From NCBI RefSeq assembly GCF_900104765.1, contig NZ_LT629737.1, positions 1,426,001 through 1,490,000 on the forward strand: 64,000 nt of DNA, given 5' to 3'. Source of the DNA: Gillisia sp. Hel1_33_143. Lineage in GTDB: Bacteria; Bacteroidota; Bacteroidia; Flavobacteriales; Flavobacteriaceae. Position 1 is the stretch's first letter; every line of letters begins with the position of its first letter. The translations under genes were made by a program, and so were the position numbers. The notes beneath the pieces are model-generated. The model made no database searches, had not been told where the DNA came from, and was given only the letters and a program-made list of their open reading frames with translations. This document shows, one piece after another, positions 33,971-43,700 of the stretch.

Positions 33971-35128
33971 TTATTCTGAAATTACTCTAATGGTATTTTT
34001 AACTTCTTCGGCAATCTTTCTTGCTTCTACTAGATCTTGGTTCACAATTGTAACATGTCCCATTTTTCTAAAAGGCCTAGTTATTTTTTTACCATAAATA
34101 TGAGGCGTAACACCTGGAAGTTTCATAATATTTCCAATGTTCTCGTACACCACATTTCCTTCAAAACCTTCTTCTCCAGAAAGATTTACCATGATCCCTC
34201 CAACTTTACTAGAGGTATCTCCCAATGGAAGGTCTAAGATAGCACGTAAATGTTGTTCAAATTGATTGGTGTAACTAGCCTCTATACTATAATGCCCGCT
34301 ATTATGGGGTCTAGGTGCTACTTCGTTGACTATGATTTCATCATCCTCCGTCTGAAACATTTCAACAGCAAGTAAGCCTACATGTTGAAAAGCCTCAGAA
34401 ACTTTTTCAGCCAATTTTCTGGCCTTATCGGCGACAGTCTTATCAATTCTGGCAGGACAAATAACATATTCTACCTGATTGGCAGTTGGATGAAATTCCA
34501 TCTCTACTACGGGGAAAGTTTTCATTTCTCCGGAAGGATTTCTAGCTACAATTACCGCTAGCTCATTTTTAAAGGGTATAAGCTCTTCTGCTATGCATTC
34601 GCCTTCAGAAATATTGCTAAGTTTATCTTCAGAATTAATAACCATCACACCTTTGCCATCATATCCTCCTGTAGCACTTTTCCATACAAATGGAAGATTA
34701 AGGCTCTTCTTCTCTACAGCGTTTATCAAATCAGCTTTATTTTTAAACACTGAAAAGTTTGCTGTTGGTATATGGTTGGATCTATAGAATTTTTTCTGAA
34801 TTGCCTTATTTTGAATTTTTTCTAAGGTGCCAGAACTGGGATAAATTAAAATACCTTCTTTCTCTAATTGCTTTAGAGCTTCAAGATTTACCGATTCTAT
34901 TTCAAAAGTTAGCAGATCCACCTTTCTTCCAAATTCCAATACCGTATCATAATCCATAAGATCACCTTGCACAAAATGATTAGCAGAAATCTTAGATGGC
35001 GCTTCTAGGCTTGGGTCTAGAACATTGGTATGAATATCATATTTTCGAGTCTCATAAAGCAACATTTTACCAAGTTGCCCTCCACCCAAAATTCCTAATT
35101 TAAAATCTGAAGAAAAGTAGTTGATCAT
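33971..35128 (-). CDS. purK: 5-(carboxyamino)imidazole ribonucleotide synthase
   Basis: ATP-grasp enzyme that carboxylates AIR to N5-CAIR with bicarbonate and ATP, supplying PurE. KLGILGGGQLGKMLLYETRKYD is the N-terminal nucleotide-fold start. FVWKSATGGYDGKGVMVI is the ATP-grasp loop. EVAPRPHNSGHYSIEASYTNQFEQHLRAI is the PurK metal and substrate block. The 385 residues are full length. An exact -7 element, TAATTTTG on the minus strand at 35155-35148, lies 20 nt upstream of the start. Confidence 0.97.
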   Translation of the reverse strand: MINYFSSDFKLGILGGGQLGKMLLYETRKYDIHTNVLDPSLEAPSKISANHFVQGDLMDYDTVLEFGRKVDLLTFEIESVNLEALKQLEKEGILIYPSSGTLEKIQNKAIQKKFYRSNHIPTANFSVFKNKADLINAVEKKSLNLPFVWKSATGGYDGKGVMVINSEDKLSNISEGECIAEELIPFKNELAVIVARNPSGEMKTFPVVEMEFHPTANQVEYVICPARIDKTVADKARKLAEKVSEAFQHVGLLAVEMFQTEDDEIIVNEVAPRPHNSGHYSIEASYTNQFEQHLRAILDLPLGDTSSKVGGIMVNLSGEEGFEGNVVYENIGNIMKLPGVTPHIYGKKITRPFRKMGHVTIVNQDLVEARKIAEEVKNTIRVISE

Positions 35129-35147
35129 AACTTTTGAAGAGTTTAGG

Positions 35148-35155
35148 CAAAATTA
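35148..35155 (-). promoter_or_regulatory. -7 promoter element of purK-purE
   Basis: TAATTTTG on the minus strand matches TAnnTTTG exactly, 20 nt before the purK start. No convincing -33 element is seen. Confidence 0.45.
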
Positions 35156-35233
35156 AATTTTTAGGATGGATTGACCGAAGTATTCTGTATTAAATCCGTA
35201 AGATACATTCATATAGTAATAGTTTAGAATCCT

Positions 35234-35241
35234 TATCTTTG
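35234..35241 (+). promoter_or_regulatory. -7 promoter element of the hpt-adk fusion gene
   Basis: TATCTTTG is an exact TAnnTTTG match. The TTG start of the fusion gene lies 20 nt downstream, so the leader is very short. No clear -33 element. Confidence 0.5.
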
Positions 35242-35261
35242 CTCCTTTAAAAAACTAAGCA

Positions 35262-36368
35262 TTGATTCAATTACACGACCTTAAGTTTGAGCCATTTATT
35301 TCTGAAGAGAGAATAATTAAGGCCATAGAGCAGATCAGCAATAAAATTAATACCGAGTATAAAGGTAAAAACCCTGTTTTTCTTGGTGTTTTGAATGGTG
35401 CTTTTTTAGTGGCATCAGAAATTATAAAACGTTTTGAAGGAGATTGTGAAGTTTCTTTTGTGAAATTAGGTTCTTATCTAGGAACTGAAACCTCTGGAAA
35501 TGTTCAAACGCTTTTAGGATTAACACAGTCTTTAAAAGATAGACATGTAATTGTAATAGAAGATATTGTAGATACAGGGAATACCTTAGAAGCTTTAAAT
35601 ACTATTTTAGTAGAGAAAGAGGTTAAGGATTTTAAAATTGCCAGTCTTTTTTTTAAGCCTGAAGCGTATAAAAAGAAGCATCCTGTAGATTATATAGGAA
35701 TGGAAATTCCGAACGATTTTATAGTAGGATTTGGATTGGATTATGACGGCCTGGGAAGAAACTTGACTCAGGTTTATAAACTTAAAAAACAAAAAATGAC
35801 AAATTTAGTATTGTTTGGGCCTCCGGGAGCCGGAAAAGGAACTCAGGCAAACGTTTTGAAAGATAAATACAAGCTTATACATATCTCTACTGGTGATGTT
35901 TTTAGGTATAACATTAAAAATGAAACGGAATTAGGAGTTCACGCAAAATCTTTTATGGATCAGGGAAAACTTGTTCCAGATGATGTAACTATAGCAATGT
36001 TAGCTGCCGAGGTTGACAAGAATGCTGGAGTAAACGGTTTTATCTTTGATGGATTTCCAAGAACCGCTGCTCAGGCAGAAGCACTTTCTATTTTATTGAA
36101 AGATAAGGGTACAGATGTATCTGCAATGATAGCTTTAGAAGTAGATGATGAAATTTTAGTGCAGAGATTGTTAGAACGTGGAAAAACCTCAGGAAGACCA
36201 GATGATGCAGATGAATCTATTATTAGAAATAGAATTAAGGTTTATTACGAAGAAACTGCAATTTTAAAGCAATTCTATCTTAAAGAAGATAAGTATTTTG
36301 GAGTTGATGGTGTGGGTACCATAGAAGAAATCACCCATAGAATAAGTAGTGTTATAGATTCTCTATAA
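35262..36368 (+). CDS. Fused hypoxanthine phosphoribosyltransferase - adenylate kinase
   Basis: Two enzymes in one 368-residue chain. Residues 1 to about 174 form a type I purine phosphoribosyltransferase: LGVLNGAFLVASEII, the PRPP loop VIVIEDIVDTGNTLEAL (96-112) and VGFGLDYDGLGRNL near its end. It would salvage hypoxanthine or guanine. From Met179 to the end is a complete short-lid adenylate kinase: GPPGAGKGTQ P-loop (186-195), STGDVFRYNI, FDGFPRTAAQAEAL and the GRPDDADESIIRNRI lid. The junction is only a few Lys/Gln residues (KKQK), and Met179 (ATG at 35796) sits exactly where a free adenylate kinase would begin. The start codon is TTG. It lies upstream of obgE. Confidence 0.92.
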   Translation: MIQLHDLKFEPFISEERIIKAIEQISNKINTEYKGKNPVFLGVLNGAFLVASEIIKRFEGDCEVSFVKLGSYLGTETSGNVQTLLGLTQSLKDRHVIVIEDIVDTGNTLEALNTILVEKEVKDFKIASLFFKPEAYKKKHPVDYIGMEIPNDFIVGFGLDYDGLGRNLTQVYKLKKQKMTNLVLFGPPGAGKGTQANVLKDKYKLIHISTGDVFRYNIKNETELGVHAKSFMDQGKLVPDDVTIAMLAAEVDKNAGVNGFIFDGFPRTAAQAEALSILLKDKGTDVSAMIALEVDDEILVQRLLERGKTSGRPDDADESIIRNRIKVYYEETAILKQFYLKEDKYFGVDGVGTIEEITHRISSVIDSL

Positions 36369-36376
36369 TATTTTTG
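36369..36376 (+). promoter_or_regulatory. -7 promoter element upstream of obgE
   Basis: TATTTTTG, an exact TAnnTTTG match, begins at the base after the fusion-gene stop codon and 35 nt before the obgE region start. obgE could thus be transcribed alone as well as with the fusion gene. No clear -33 element. Confidence 0.4.
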
Positions 36377-36410
36377 AATTAAGAGACCAAGTAGGTTAAA
36401 ATAGATTGAT

Positions 36411-37418
36411 ATGACAGAGGGGAATTTTGTAGATTATGTAAAAGTTCATGTATCATCCGGAAAGGGTGGGCAGGGTTCTGCGCATTTACGTAGAGAAAAA
36501 TATATTGCCAAAGGTGGACCTGATGGAGGTGATGGTGGCCGTGGAGGGCATATTATCATTAAGGGAAATAAGAATTTATGGACCTTGTATCATCTAAAAT
36601 TCAAAAGACATCTTAGAGCAGAACATGGGGAGCATGGTTCTAAACAAAGAAGTACCGGTGCAGATGGAGCAGATCAATATATTGAAGTTCCTTTGGGTAC
36701 TGTAATTCGAGATACCGAAACTCAAAAGATCCTTCATGAAGTAACCGATGATGAACAAGAGATCATTGTAGCTGAAGGTGGAAAAGGAGGTCAAGGTAAC
36801 TGGCATTTTAAAAGTTCTACAAATCAAACACCTCGATATGCACAGCCTGGTATAGATGGGCAAGAGGTGGATGTTACTTTAGAATTAAAAATTCTTGCAG
36901 ATGTTGGTTTAGTTGGTTTTCCAAATGCAGGAAAATCTACGTTGTTATCGGTAATTACAGCCGCTAAACCTAAGATCGCAGACTATGAATTTACAACGCT
37001 AAAGCCTAATTTAGGAATAGTAGAGTATCGAGAATTTAAAACATTTGTTGTTGCAGATATTCCCGGTATTATTGAGGGTGCTGCGGAAGGAAAGGGTATT
37101 GGTCATAGATTCTTAAGACATATAGAACGTAACTCTACGTTATTATTCTTAGTTCCTGCAGATGCTCCGGATATTCCTAAGCAATATGAGATCTTATTAG
37201 ATGAATTAAGAAGGTACAATCCGGAAATGCTGGATAAAGATAGGTTGGTAGCTATTTCTAAAAGTGATATGCTAGATGCAGAGTTAAAAGCAGAAATGAA
37301 AGTAGTATTAGATAAAGATTTAAATGCTCCATATATGTTTATTTCATCTGTAGCCCAGCAAGGATTGGTGGAATTAAAAGATAAATTATGGGAAATGCTA
37401 AATAAGCAGGTAGATTAA
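36411..37418 (+). CDS. obgE: GTPase Obg/CgtA
   Basis: Essential GTPase of 50S ribosome assembly and stress control. The N-terminal glycine-rich Obg fold (about 1-160) shows [41 protein letters not shown]. The G domain has G1 [11 protein letters not shown], switch [10 protein letters not shown]3 DIPGIIEGA and G4 as SKSD in place of NKxD. The variable C-terminal domain found in some Obg proteins is absent, giving 335 residues, the usual size in Bacteroidota. Confidence 0.97.
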   Translation: MTEGNFVDYVKVHVSSGKGGQGSAHLRREKYIAKGGPDGGDGGRGGHIIIKGNKNLWTLYHLKFKRHLRAEHGEHGSKQRSTGADGADQYIEVPLGTVIRDTETQKILHEVTDDEQEIIVAEGGKGGQGNWHFKSSTNQTPRYAQPGIDGQEVDVTLELKILADVGLVGFPNAGKSTLLSVITAAKPKIADYEFTTLKPNLGIVEYREFKTFVVADIPGIIEGAAEGKGIGHRFLRHIERNSTLLFLVPADAPDIPKQYEILLDELRRYNPEMLDKDRLVAISKSDMLDAELKAEMKVVLDKDLNAPYMFISSVAQQGLVELKDKLWEMLNKQVD

Positions 37419-37440
37419 ATTCTAATTCCTTTATAAAATT

Positions 37441-37482
37441 CATGGGATGATTTTTGCTAACTTTAGTAAAAATCATCCCATG
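37441..37482. repeat. Perfect 15-bp inverted repeat across the DUF4136 start codon
   Basis: 37441-37455 (CATGGGATGATTTTT) is the exact reverse complement of 37468-37482, with a 12-nt loop. The right arm ends with the ATG (37480-37482) of the lipoprotein gene. There is no T-run after it, so it is not a standard obgE terminator. The loop contains TAACTTTA, one base off the -7 consensus. Confidence 0.75.
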
Positions 37483-38004
37483 AAACATTTAAAATACCTT
37501 CTATTATTATTGGTTGTAACATCTTGTAATGCACCTAGAGCAAGTTTTGATTATGATCCACAGGTTTCTTTTTCTCAATTTCAAACGTATAAGATCTATC
37601 CAGATCTGGTTTCAAAAATGAGTCAGCTAGATGAGCAGCGGGTACTCTCAATTTTAGATTCTGAACTAAATAGCAAAGGTTTTACCACTTCTAAGAATCC
37701 AGATGTATACATTAATTTTTATAGCTCCGAGTACCAATCTGATAGTAGGAATACTTTAGGAATTGGAGTAGGAGGTGGTGGAGGGAATATGGGAGTGGGA
37801 GTTTCTGGAGGAATTCCAATTCGTGGTCCACAAACTAATATGAGGTTAACTATAGATTTTATTACAGTAGAGAATGATGCTTTAATATGGCAAGCTGTAG
37901 TAGATAGTCAGTTTAACTTTAATGCATCTCCTGAAGTTAGGGAGGCTAAGTTGCAAAAAATGATTCAGGAAGCTTTAAAGGGCTATCCACCTGAGAAAAA
38001 TTAA
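37480..38004 (+). CDS. DUF4136 family lipoprotein
   Basis: Small envelope lipoprotein of unknown function. The signal peptide ends in a lipobox with Cys16 (VVTSC). The mature part has the DUF4136 pattern: SFDYDPQVSFSQFQTYKIY at the start, then VYINFYSSE, a Gly-rich loop (GIGVGGGGGNMGVGVSGG) and LTIDFITVENDALIWQAVVDSQF. The start is set at 37480, where the signal peptide begins; an in-frame ATG at 37447 adds 11 residues inside the left arm of a palindrome. A 15-bp inverted repeat ends exactly on the ATG, which may hide it in a longer transcript. Confidence 0.85.
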   Translation: MKHLKYLLLLLVVTSCNAPRASFDYDPQVSFSQFQTYKIYPDLVSKMSQLDEQRVLSILDSELNSKGFTTSKNPDVYINFYSSEYQSDSRNTLGIGVGGGGGNMGVGVSGGIPIRGPQTNMRLTIDFITVENDALIWQAVVDSQFNFNASPEVREAKLQKMIQEALKGYPPEKN

Positions 38005-38060
38005 AACTCTTTTCGGTCTCATATTTAAAACTACTATTTTACTTATAGGTTAATAAATAA

Positions 38061-38088
38061 AAAAAGCCCCGTTAATACGGGGCTTTTT
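38061..38088. terminator. Bidirectional terminator between the DUF4136 gene and the adhesin operon
   Basis: A perfect 11-bp stem (38061-38071 with 38078-38088) and 6-nt loop, with A5 on one side and T5 on the other. It serves both convergent transcripts. Confidence 0.88.
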
Positions 38089-38110
38089 ATTGGTTAGTTA
38101 GTTGTATTTA

Positions 38111-39730
38111 TTAATTCATTATAGTAAACTCACTACGTCTGTTCTTAGCATATTGTGCATTGGTACATCCGGTTGGTTTAGTACAATCGTTTAATGGCAT
38201 ACTTTCACCATATCCTTTAGAAGTAAGTCTAGACTTATCAATTCCTTTGCTTACTAAGTAATCCAGGGTTGAAGCAGCACGTCTTTCAGATAATGACATA
38301 TTGTATTTATCAGAACCTCTTGCATCTGCATGAGATCCAACTTCAATCTCTAAAGAAGGGTATTTATTCATGATAGCAACTACTTTATCTAAAGTAACTT
38401 CAGACTCTTTCTTGATAGTAGCTTTGTCAAAATCGAAATAGATATTGCCTACATCTTTTAATTGTTGTCTACCAGTTTCAGAGTTAGTTTCTCTATCATT
38501 CATTTCAACAACAGGAGGTGTATAGTCTTCTCTTGTGAAATTGTAAAGGTTATCTGTTCCTCGTCTATTAGATGCAAACCATCCTATGTTTTGATCTTCT
38601 TTAATAATGAAAGCGAAATCATCAAAAGAGCTGTTTGCAGATTCACCTAAGTTCTTAGCTTCAGAAAAATCACCCTCAGATTGATAGATGTCTAAGTTAC
38701 CAAAACCTTCATGTCCATCAGAAGCGAAATAAAGAACGCCTTCTTCACTAATAAATGGAAACTGTTCTCTGTGAGCAGTGTTAATTCCTGTTCCTAAGTT
38801 TTGAGGTGTTCCATAAGTTCCATCTTCATTTACATCAACTACATAAATGTCAAAAGAACCATTACTTCCTGGCATATCACTAGCAAAATATAATTTGCTA
38901 CCATCTGCGTTAAGGCTTGGGTGCTCTACAGAATAATCTTCACTAGAAAAAGGAAGTTTTTCAATGTTAGTCCATTTGCCATCTACCATCTTAGCGCTAT
39001 AAATGCTAATGTTAGCTACTTTCTCGTCATTTTCATTCTTAACTCTCTTATCATTGGTACGATCAAAATACATGGTCATTCCATCTTTGCTAAAAGTTGC
39101 AGAACTTTCATGAGCATCTGTATTGATATCTCCAGGGAAAAGTACAAGTTCGCTTAAAGCTCCCTCATCATCAACACTAGCCGTATAAAGGTCTAAAGTT
39201 GGTCTCTTATCCCATGGATAAATTGGACGCTCTTGATTTCTAGTAGAAGCAAAAGTTACTTTATCTCCATAATAAGAAATTCCAAAATCTGCAGAAGCTG
39301 CATTGTTCATTACCTGTTTGGAGGTGTAAACATGAGTTACCGTTGTATCAAGATTTTTTCTAAACTTTTCAAAGTCATATTCTTTTCCATAAAATTCAGA
39401 AAAGTATTTATCTGCTTCTTTAAAGTTATTCGTTGCCATGGCTGCATGAGCATATCTAAATTTATAATCTGCAGCAACCTCTGGTCCGAATTTCAAGAAT
39501 AAATTCTTGTAAACCTCAGACGCATTTTGCATCTGATTTGTAAAGAAATAAGCATCTCCTAAATTTTGAAGAACTTCTTGATCTTTATTATTTACCTTTT
39601 CATAGGCATCGGCAGCATCGATATACGCTCTTTGAGCAAAAAATCGATCTCCTTTTTTGATATCCGAGCCTTGGGCAAAGCTTGAAAAACCTATTAGGAT
39701 TATTAAAATTGAACTATATAATTTTTTCAT
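38111..39730 (-). CDS. OmpA-family protein with PD40-like repeats
   Basis: Outer-membrane-anchored protein of the type found beside PorP/SprF genes. After a signal peptide (about 1-19, IGFSSFAQ end) come TPR-like helices (about 20-110), then PD40/WD40-like propeller segments (about 140-400: VTFASTRNQE, ATFSKDGMTMYFDR, PSLNADGSKLYFASD, PFISEEGVLYFASDG). A C-terminal OmpA peptidoglycan-binding domain (about 420-539) carries IYFDFDKATIKKES and RRAASTLDYLVSKGIDKSRLTSKGYGE. The start is ATG 39730; the longer frame reaching 39865 runs into the upstream gene. It is the third gene of the adhesin operon. Confidence 0.92.
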   Translation of the reverse strand: MKKLYSSILIILIGFSSFAQGSDIKKGDRFFAQRAYIDAADAYEKVNNKDQEVLQNLGDAYFFTNQMQNASEVYKNLFLKFGPEVAADYKFRYAHAAMATNNFKEADKYFSEFYGKEYDFEKFRKNLDTTVTHVYTSKQVMNNAASADFGISYYGDKVTFASTRNQERPIYPWDKRPTLDLYTASVDDEGALSELVLFPGDINTDAHESSATFSKDGMTMYFDRTNDKRVKNENDEKVANISIYSAKMVDGKWTNIEKLPFSSEDYSVEHPSLNADGSKLYFASDMPGSNGSFDIYVVDVNEDGTYGTPQNLGTGINTAHREQFPFISEEGVLYFASDGHEGFGNLDIYQSEGDFSEAKNLGESANSSFDDFAFIIKEDQNIGWFASNRRGTDNLYNFTREDYTPPVVEMNDRETNSETGRQQLKDVGNIYFDFDKATIKKESEVTLDKVVAIMNKYPSLEIEVGSHADARGSDKYNMSLSERRAASTLDYLVSKGIDKSRLTSKGYGESMPLNDCTKPTGCTNAQYAKNRRSEFTIMN

Positions 39731-39743
39731 GTGTTTCTGGTTT

Positions 39744-40682
39744 TTAGAAGAATCTTGGTGATTTATCATATCCTTTAGATAATCCGAATAGATCAAAGTC
39801 AAATAATAACATGATCTCGTGACTTCCATCGTTGTAATCTCCAAGGTTAGAAGTTGTACGGTCATAAGCGTAACCCACCTTAATTTGTGGAGTTACTGCA
39901 AAATTGATCAATCCTGTTACAGAGTCATCAATTCTATAACCAACACCAGCTTCTAGTCTATTAAACATAAGAACATTGGCAGTGATATCTACAGAAAGTG
40001 GAGAACCTTGTACTCCTCTAGCCATAAATGCAGGTTTCAATTTAAAGTTTTCGTTAAGATCAAATACATATCCACCAGTAAGGTAGTAGTGTACATTCTC
40101 TTCACCATACTTTACTAAACCTTGTCTGTTCTCTAAGTGTTTAGAAGTAAACAAGTTTGGAGCAGAAGCACCTAAATAATAGTTATCGCCAAACCAGTAT
40201 GCACCAACTCCAAATACTGGAAACACTTCATTTATATTTTGAAATGCAGGGTCATTTTGCTGATTAGTTTCTAATCCAGTTAGATTAGAGTCAAAGGTGG
40301 TTAATCCACCTTTAACTCCAAAAGATAACTTGTTAGACTCGTTCATAGGAATTACATATGCGAAATCTGCAGTGATGTTATTTTCTTTTTGAACTCCTCC
40401 TATCTCATCATGGATAACAGATAAGCCAACTTCAATACGTTCGCTTACCGGAGTATGAGCAAAGAAACTAAAGGTTTCTGGTGCACCATCTATTCCTACC
40501 CATTGTGATCTATAAATACCACCCAAATTAAGCATACCAGGATTATCTGTAGCATAGGCTGGGTTAATTACACTCATGTTATACATATATTGAGTGAAGA
40601 GCGGATCTTGCTGAGCTATACCTTTAAGTGAAAAAAGGATAATGCTCGTGAAGATTAAGTAATTTATTATTTTATTTTTCAT
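39744..40682 (-). CDS. PorP/SprF family type IX secretion membrane protein
   Basis: Outer-membrane beta-barrel needed for export or surface attachment of a dedicated SprB-like partner. The signal peptide ends near GIAQQ. The family start QDPLFTQYMYNMSVINPAYA is present, followed by GLGGIYRSQWVGIDGAPETFSFFAHTP-like segments and repeated beta strands. The 312 residues are typical. It lies 24 nt after the giant gliding-type protein and 13 nt before the OmpA-like gene. This triad of large CTD protein, PorP/SprF and OmpA is common in Flavobacteriaceae, and the upstream protein is its presumed cargo. Confidence 0.93.
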   Translation of the reverse strand: MKNKIINYLIFTSIILFSLKGIAQQDPLFTQYMYNMSVINPAYATDNPGMLNLGGIYRSQWVGIDGAPETFSFFAHTPVSERIEVGLSVIHDEIGGVQKENNITADFAYVIPMNESNKLSFGVKGGLTTFDSNLTGLETNQQNDPAFQNINEVFPVFGVGAYWFGDNYYLGASAPNLFTSKHLENRQGLVKYGEENVHYYLTGGYVFDLNENFKLKPAFMARGVQGSPLSVDITANVLMFNRLEAGVGYRIDDSVTGLINFAVTPQIKVGYAYDRTTSNLGDYNDGSHEIMLLFDFDLFGLSKGYDKSPRFF

Positions 40683-40706
40683 TTCTTTCTAGTGTTTATC
40701 CTTTAG

Positions 40707-43700
40707 TTATCTACTTAAGTATAATTTTCCTTGCACTGGAGATGTAACTCCATCATTGTATTTCAGGATATAGAAGTAAACTCCCGCAGGTAATACATCG
40801 TTTCCTAGAGTTGTTTTTCTGTTAGAAATACCATCCCAGTCTCCTGTAGAAGCGTTTCCTTCAAAAACTACTTGACCCCATCTGTTAAATATCTCGATAG
40901 TATAGTTTGGATAATCTGTAGCGATATCTGGTATTACAAACTTATCATTGATCTGATCTCCGTTTGGAGAGAATCCTTCAGGAATTCCACAGAAACCAAC
41001 TTTAACAACAATTGCAAGTCTTTCAGTGCTTTCACATCCAAAATCGCTATCTGTTGAAGTTGCATAGTACGTAATTCCATTTTGTAAAGTAGTAGAGGCT
41101 ACAAGAGCAGTTCCTCCATCTTCAGAACTGTAAATAGATACATTGGTACCATTTACATTATCCACAAGATCCTGAACCGTTGGATTATCTTGTCTGCAGA
41201 ACTCATTTCCTTCTAATTGAAGAGTAGGAGCATCAGAATCATTAATTGTTACATTAACCATTACTGCTGTAGATCCACAAGAGTTTTCATCTGCAGTTGC
41301 AACTGCGTAGTAGTCTTCTCCAGTAACTAATGGATCAGTACTTTCTGCAACAATTGTAAGTGTAGCATCTTCATACCATACTATGTTAGATCCGGTAGCA
41401 GAAAGATCTGCAACTGTTGGGTTGTTAATAAAACAGAATGTTTGATCTGCATCTGCAACAGGTGCATCAGAAATTCCATTTACAGTAATTGTAATAGTAG
41501 CTTCATCTGTTCCTATTGCACAATCCTCAGCTCCGTTAAGAGAGTATGTAAGAGTAACAACTCCTTCACCTGCAGCAGATGGATTAAATATACCATCTTG
41601 GTAAGGCGCACTAAAAGTACCTCTGTTTCTGTTAGCTTCAGGAAGTAAACTTCTTAAATCAACATCTTCAGTTTGGTCTACACAATAGCTGGCTGCTATA
41701 TCATCGCCAGCGTCTGCAGTTTGTGGCTCCGTAACTGTAATTGTAAAAGTTGCAGTTTCTGTTCCAGTAGTACACTCATTATTATCATTTGAATAATCGA
41801 CAACATATGTAAAAGTAGTAGTACCTACATTGTCCGCCGGATTAAATATACCATCTTCAAATCCTTCGAAAACACCAACTGTTAGTGCGTCGTCATTTAG
41901 ATAATCGACAAGCGCAAAGCTGCTTTCTGTAGAACAGAAGTTCAAGGTTACATCTTCACCTGCATTAGCCGTTAGAGATTCTCTAACCGTAATAGTAAGA
42001 TCAGCAGAATCAGTACAAGCTCCATTACCAACAGTGTATGTTGTAGTAAATGATGCAATTTTGTTAGACTGATATTGAGCAATGATTTCGCTGATAGTTG
42101 GATTGAATGTACCATTTCTATCAACCCCTTCTTCTAACAACCCTAAATAGAATCTTCTAACTTGAGTTGTATTAAAATTATCTACTTCAGCTTGGCAAAC
42201 TTCTACGCTGTTATCAGCGCCAGCATTTGCATTACCTTCTGTGACATTGATTATAAATTGAGTAGAATCTGTTCCAATCAAACATGTGGTTGGATCATTT
42301 TCCGATACAGTATACGTAATATTGAAAACTCCAGCTGTAGTAACATCTAAAAGTCCATTATTAATCGATCCATTATCACTTGTAAATGTTCCACCAGCAA
42401 TATTAGCAGAGGTAAGTAAACTTGAAAGATCTAATGTTCCTTGAGCAGTACATGCAGTTGCATCATCAATTGTTCCTGCATTAGCATTTTGAACTTCGTT
42501 AACATTAATAGTTATAGTTGCTACATCAGAACCGATAGCACAATCTGCAGCTCCATTAATAGAATACGTAATAGTAAATTCACCAACACCTACTGTAGAA
42601 GGGTTAAAAAGTCCATCTTCAAAAGGAGCGCTAAAAGTACCTCTTGTTGAATTTTGAACAGAAAGTAAGGTTCTTAAATCAATATTCTCATTCTGGTCTT
42701 CACAATAATTAATTGCGATATTTTCTCCAGCATTAGCTTCAACAACTTGGTTTACTGTTATAGTAAATTGAGTAGAATCTGTTCCAATCAAACATGTGGT
42801 TGGGTCATTTTCCGATACAGTATACGTAATATTGAAATCTCCAGCTGTAGTAACATCTAAAAGTCCATTATTAATCGATCCATTATCACTTGTAAATGTT
42901 CCACCAGCAATATTAGCAGAGGTAAGTAAACTTGAAAGATCTAATGTTCCTTGAGCAGTACATGCAGTTGCATCATCAATTGTTCCTGCATTAGCATTTT
43001 GAACTTCGTTAACATTAATAGTTATAGTTGCTACATCAGAACCGATAGCACAATCTGCAGCTCCATTAATAGAATACGTAATAGTAAATTCACCAACACC
43101 TACTGTAGAAGGGTTAAAAAGTCCATCTTCAAAAGGAGCGCTAAAAGTACCTCTTGTTGAATTTTGAACAGAAAGTAAGTTTCTTAAATCAATATTCTCA
43201 TTCTGGTCTTCACAATAATTAACTACGATATTTTCTCCAGCATTTGCTTCAATGAGTTCATTTACGGTTATAGAAAAATTTGTAGAACTTGTTCCGCTTA
43301 AGCATGTAGTTAAATCGCTAGCTGTGACAGTATAAGTTATATCGAAGACACCAGCATTAGAGATGTCTAAAATGCCATTAGTAATAGTTCCATTTGAATT
43401 AGAGAAAGTACCTCCAATAGTATTTGCACTAGTTAAAAGGTTAAATAAATTGAAGCCTTCTTGATTAGTACATACAATTTCATTAGCGATGTCACCTACG
43501 TTAGCAACTACACTTGGAACAACAGTAACAGTTAAAGAAATATTGTTGCAAGATCCGTTACCGTATGTATAGGTCGTAGTGAAATCTCCTAATCCATCAG
43601 CATCATTTTGATACATTTGAGATATTTCTCTAGGTGTAGGATTAAAAGTTCCGTTTCTAGGCGTACCCTGAGGTAATAGATTAAGATAGTATTTTCTAAT

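Noticed and set aside
39731-39865. N-terminal extension of the OmpA-like protein
   Set aside because: It overlaps the PorP/SprF gene and places the signal peptide 45 residues inside the protein; the ATG at 39730 begins the signal peptide directly.
42441-43160. Two identical 69-codon plus-strand frames 510 bp apart (42441-42650 and 42951-43160)
   Set aside because: They are antisense shadows of the duplicated module in the adhesin gene, identical only because the coding repeat is.
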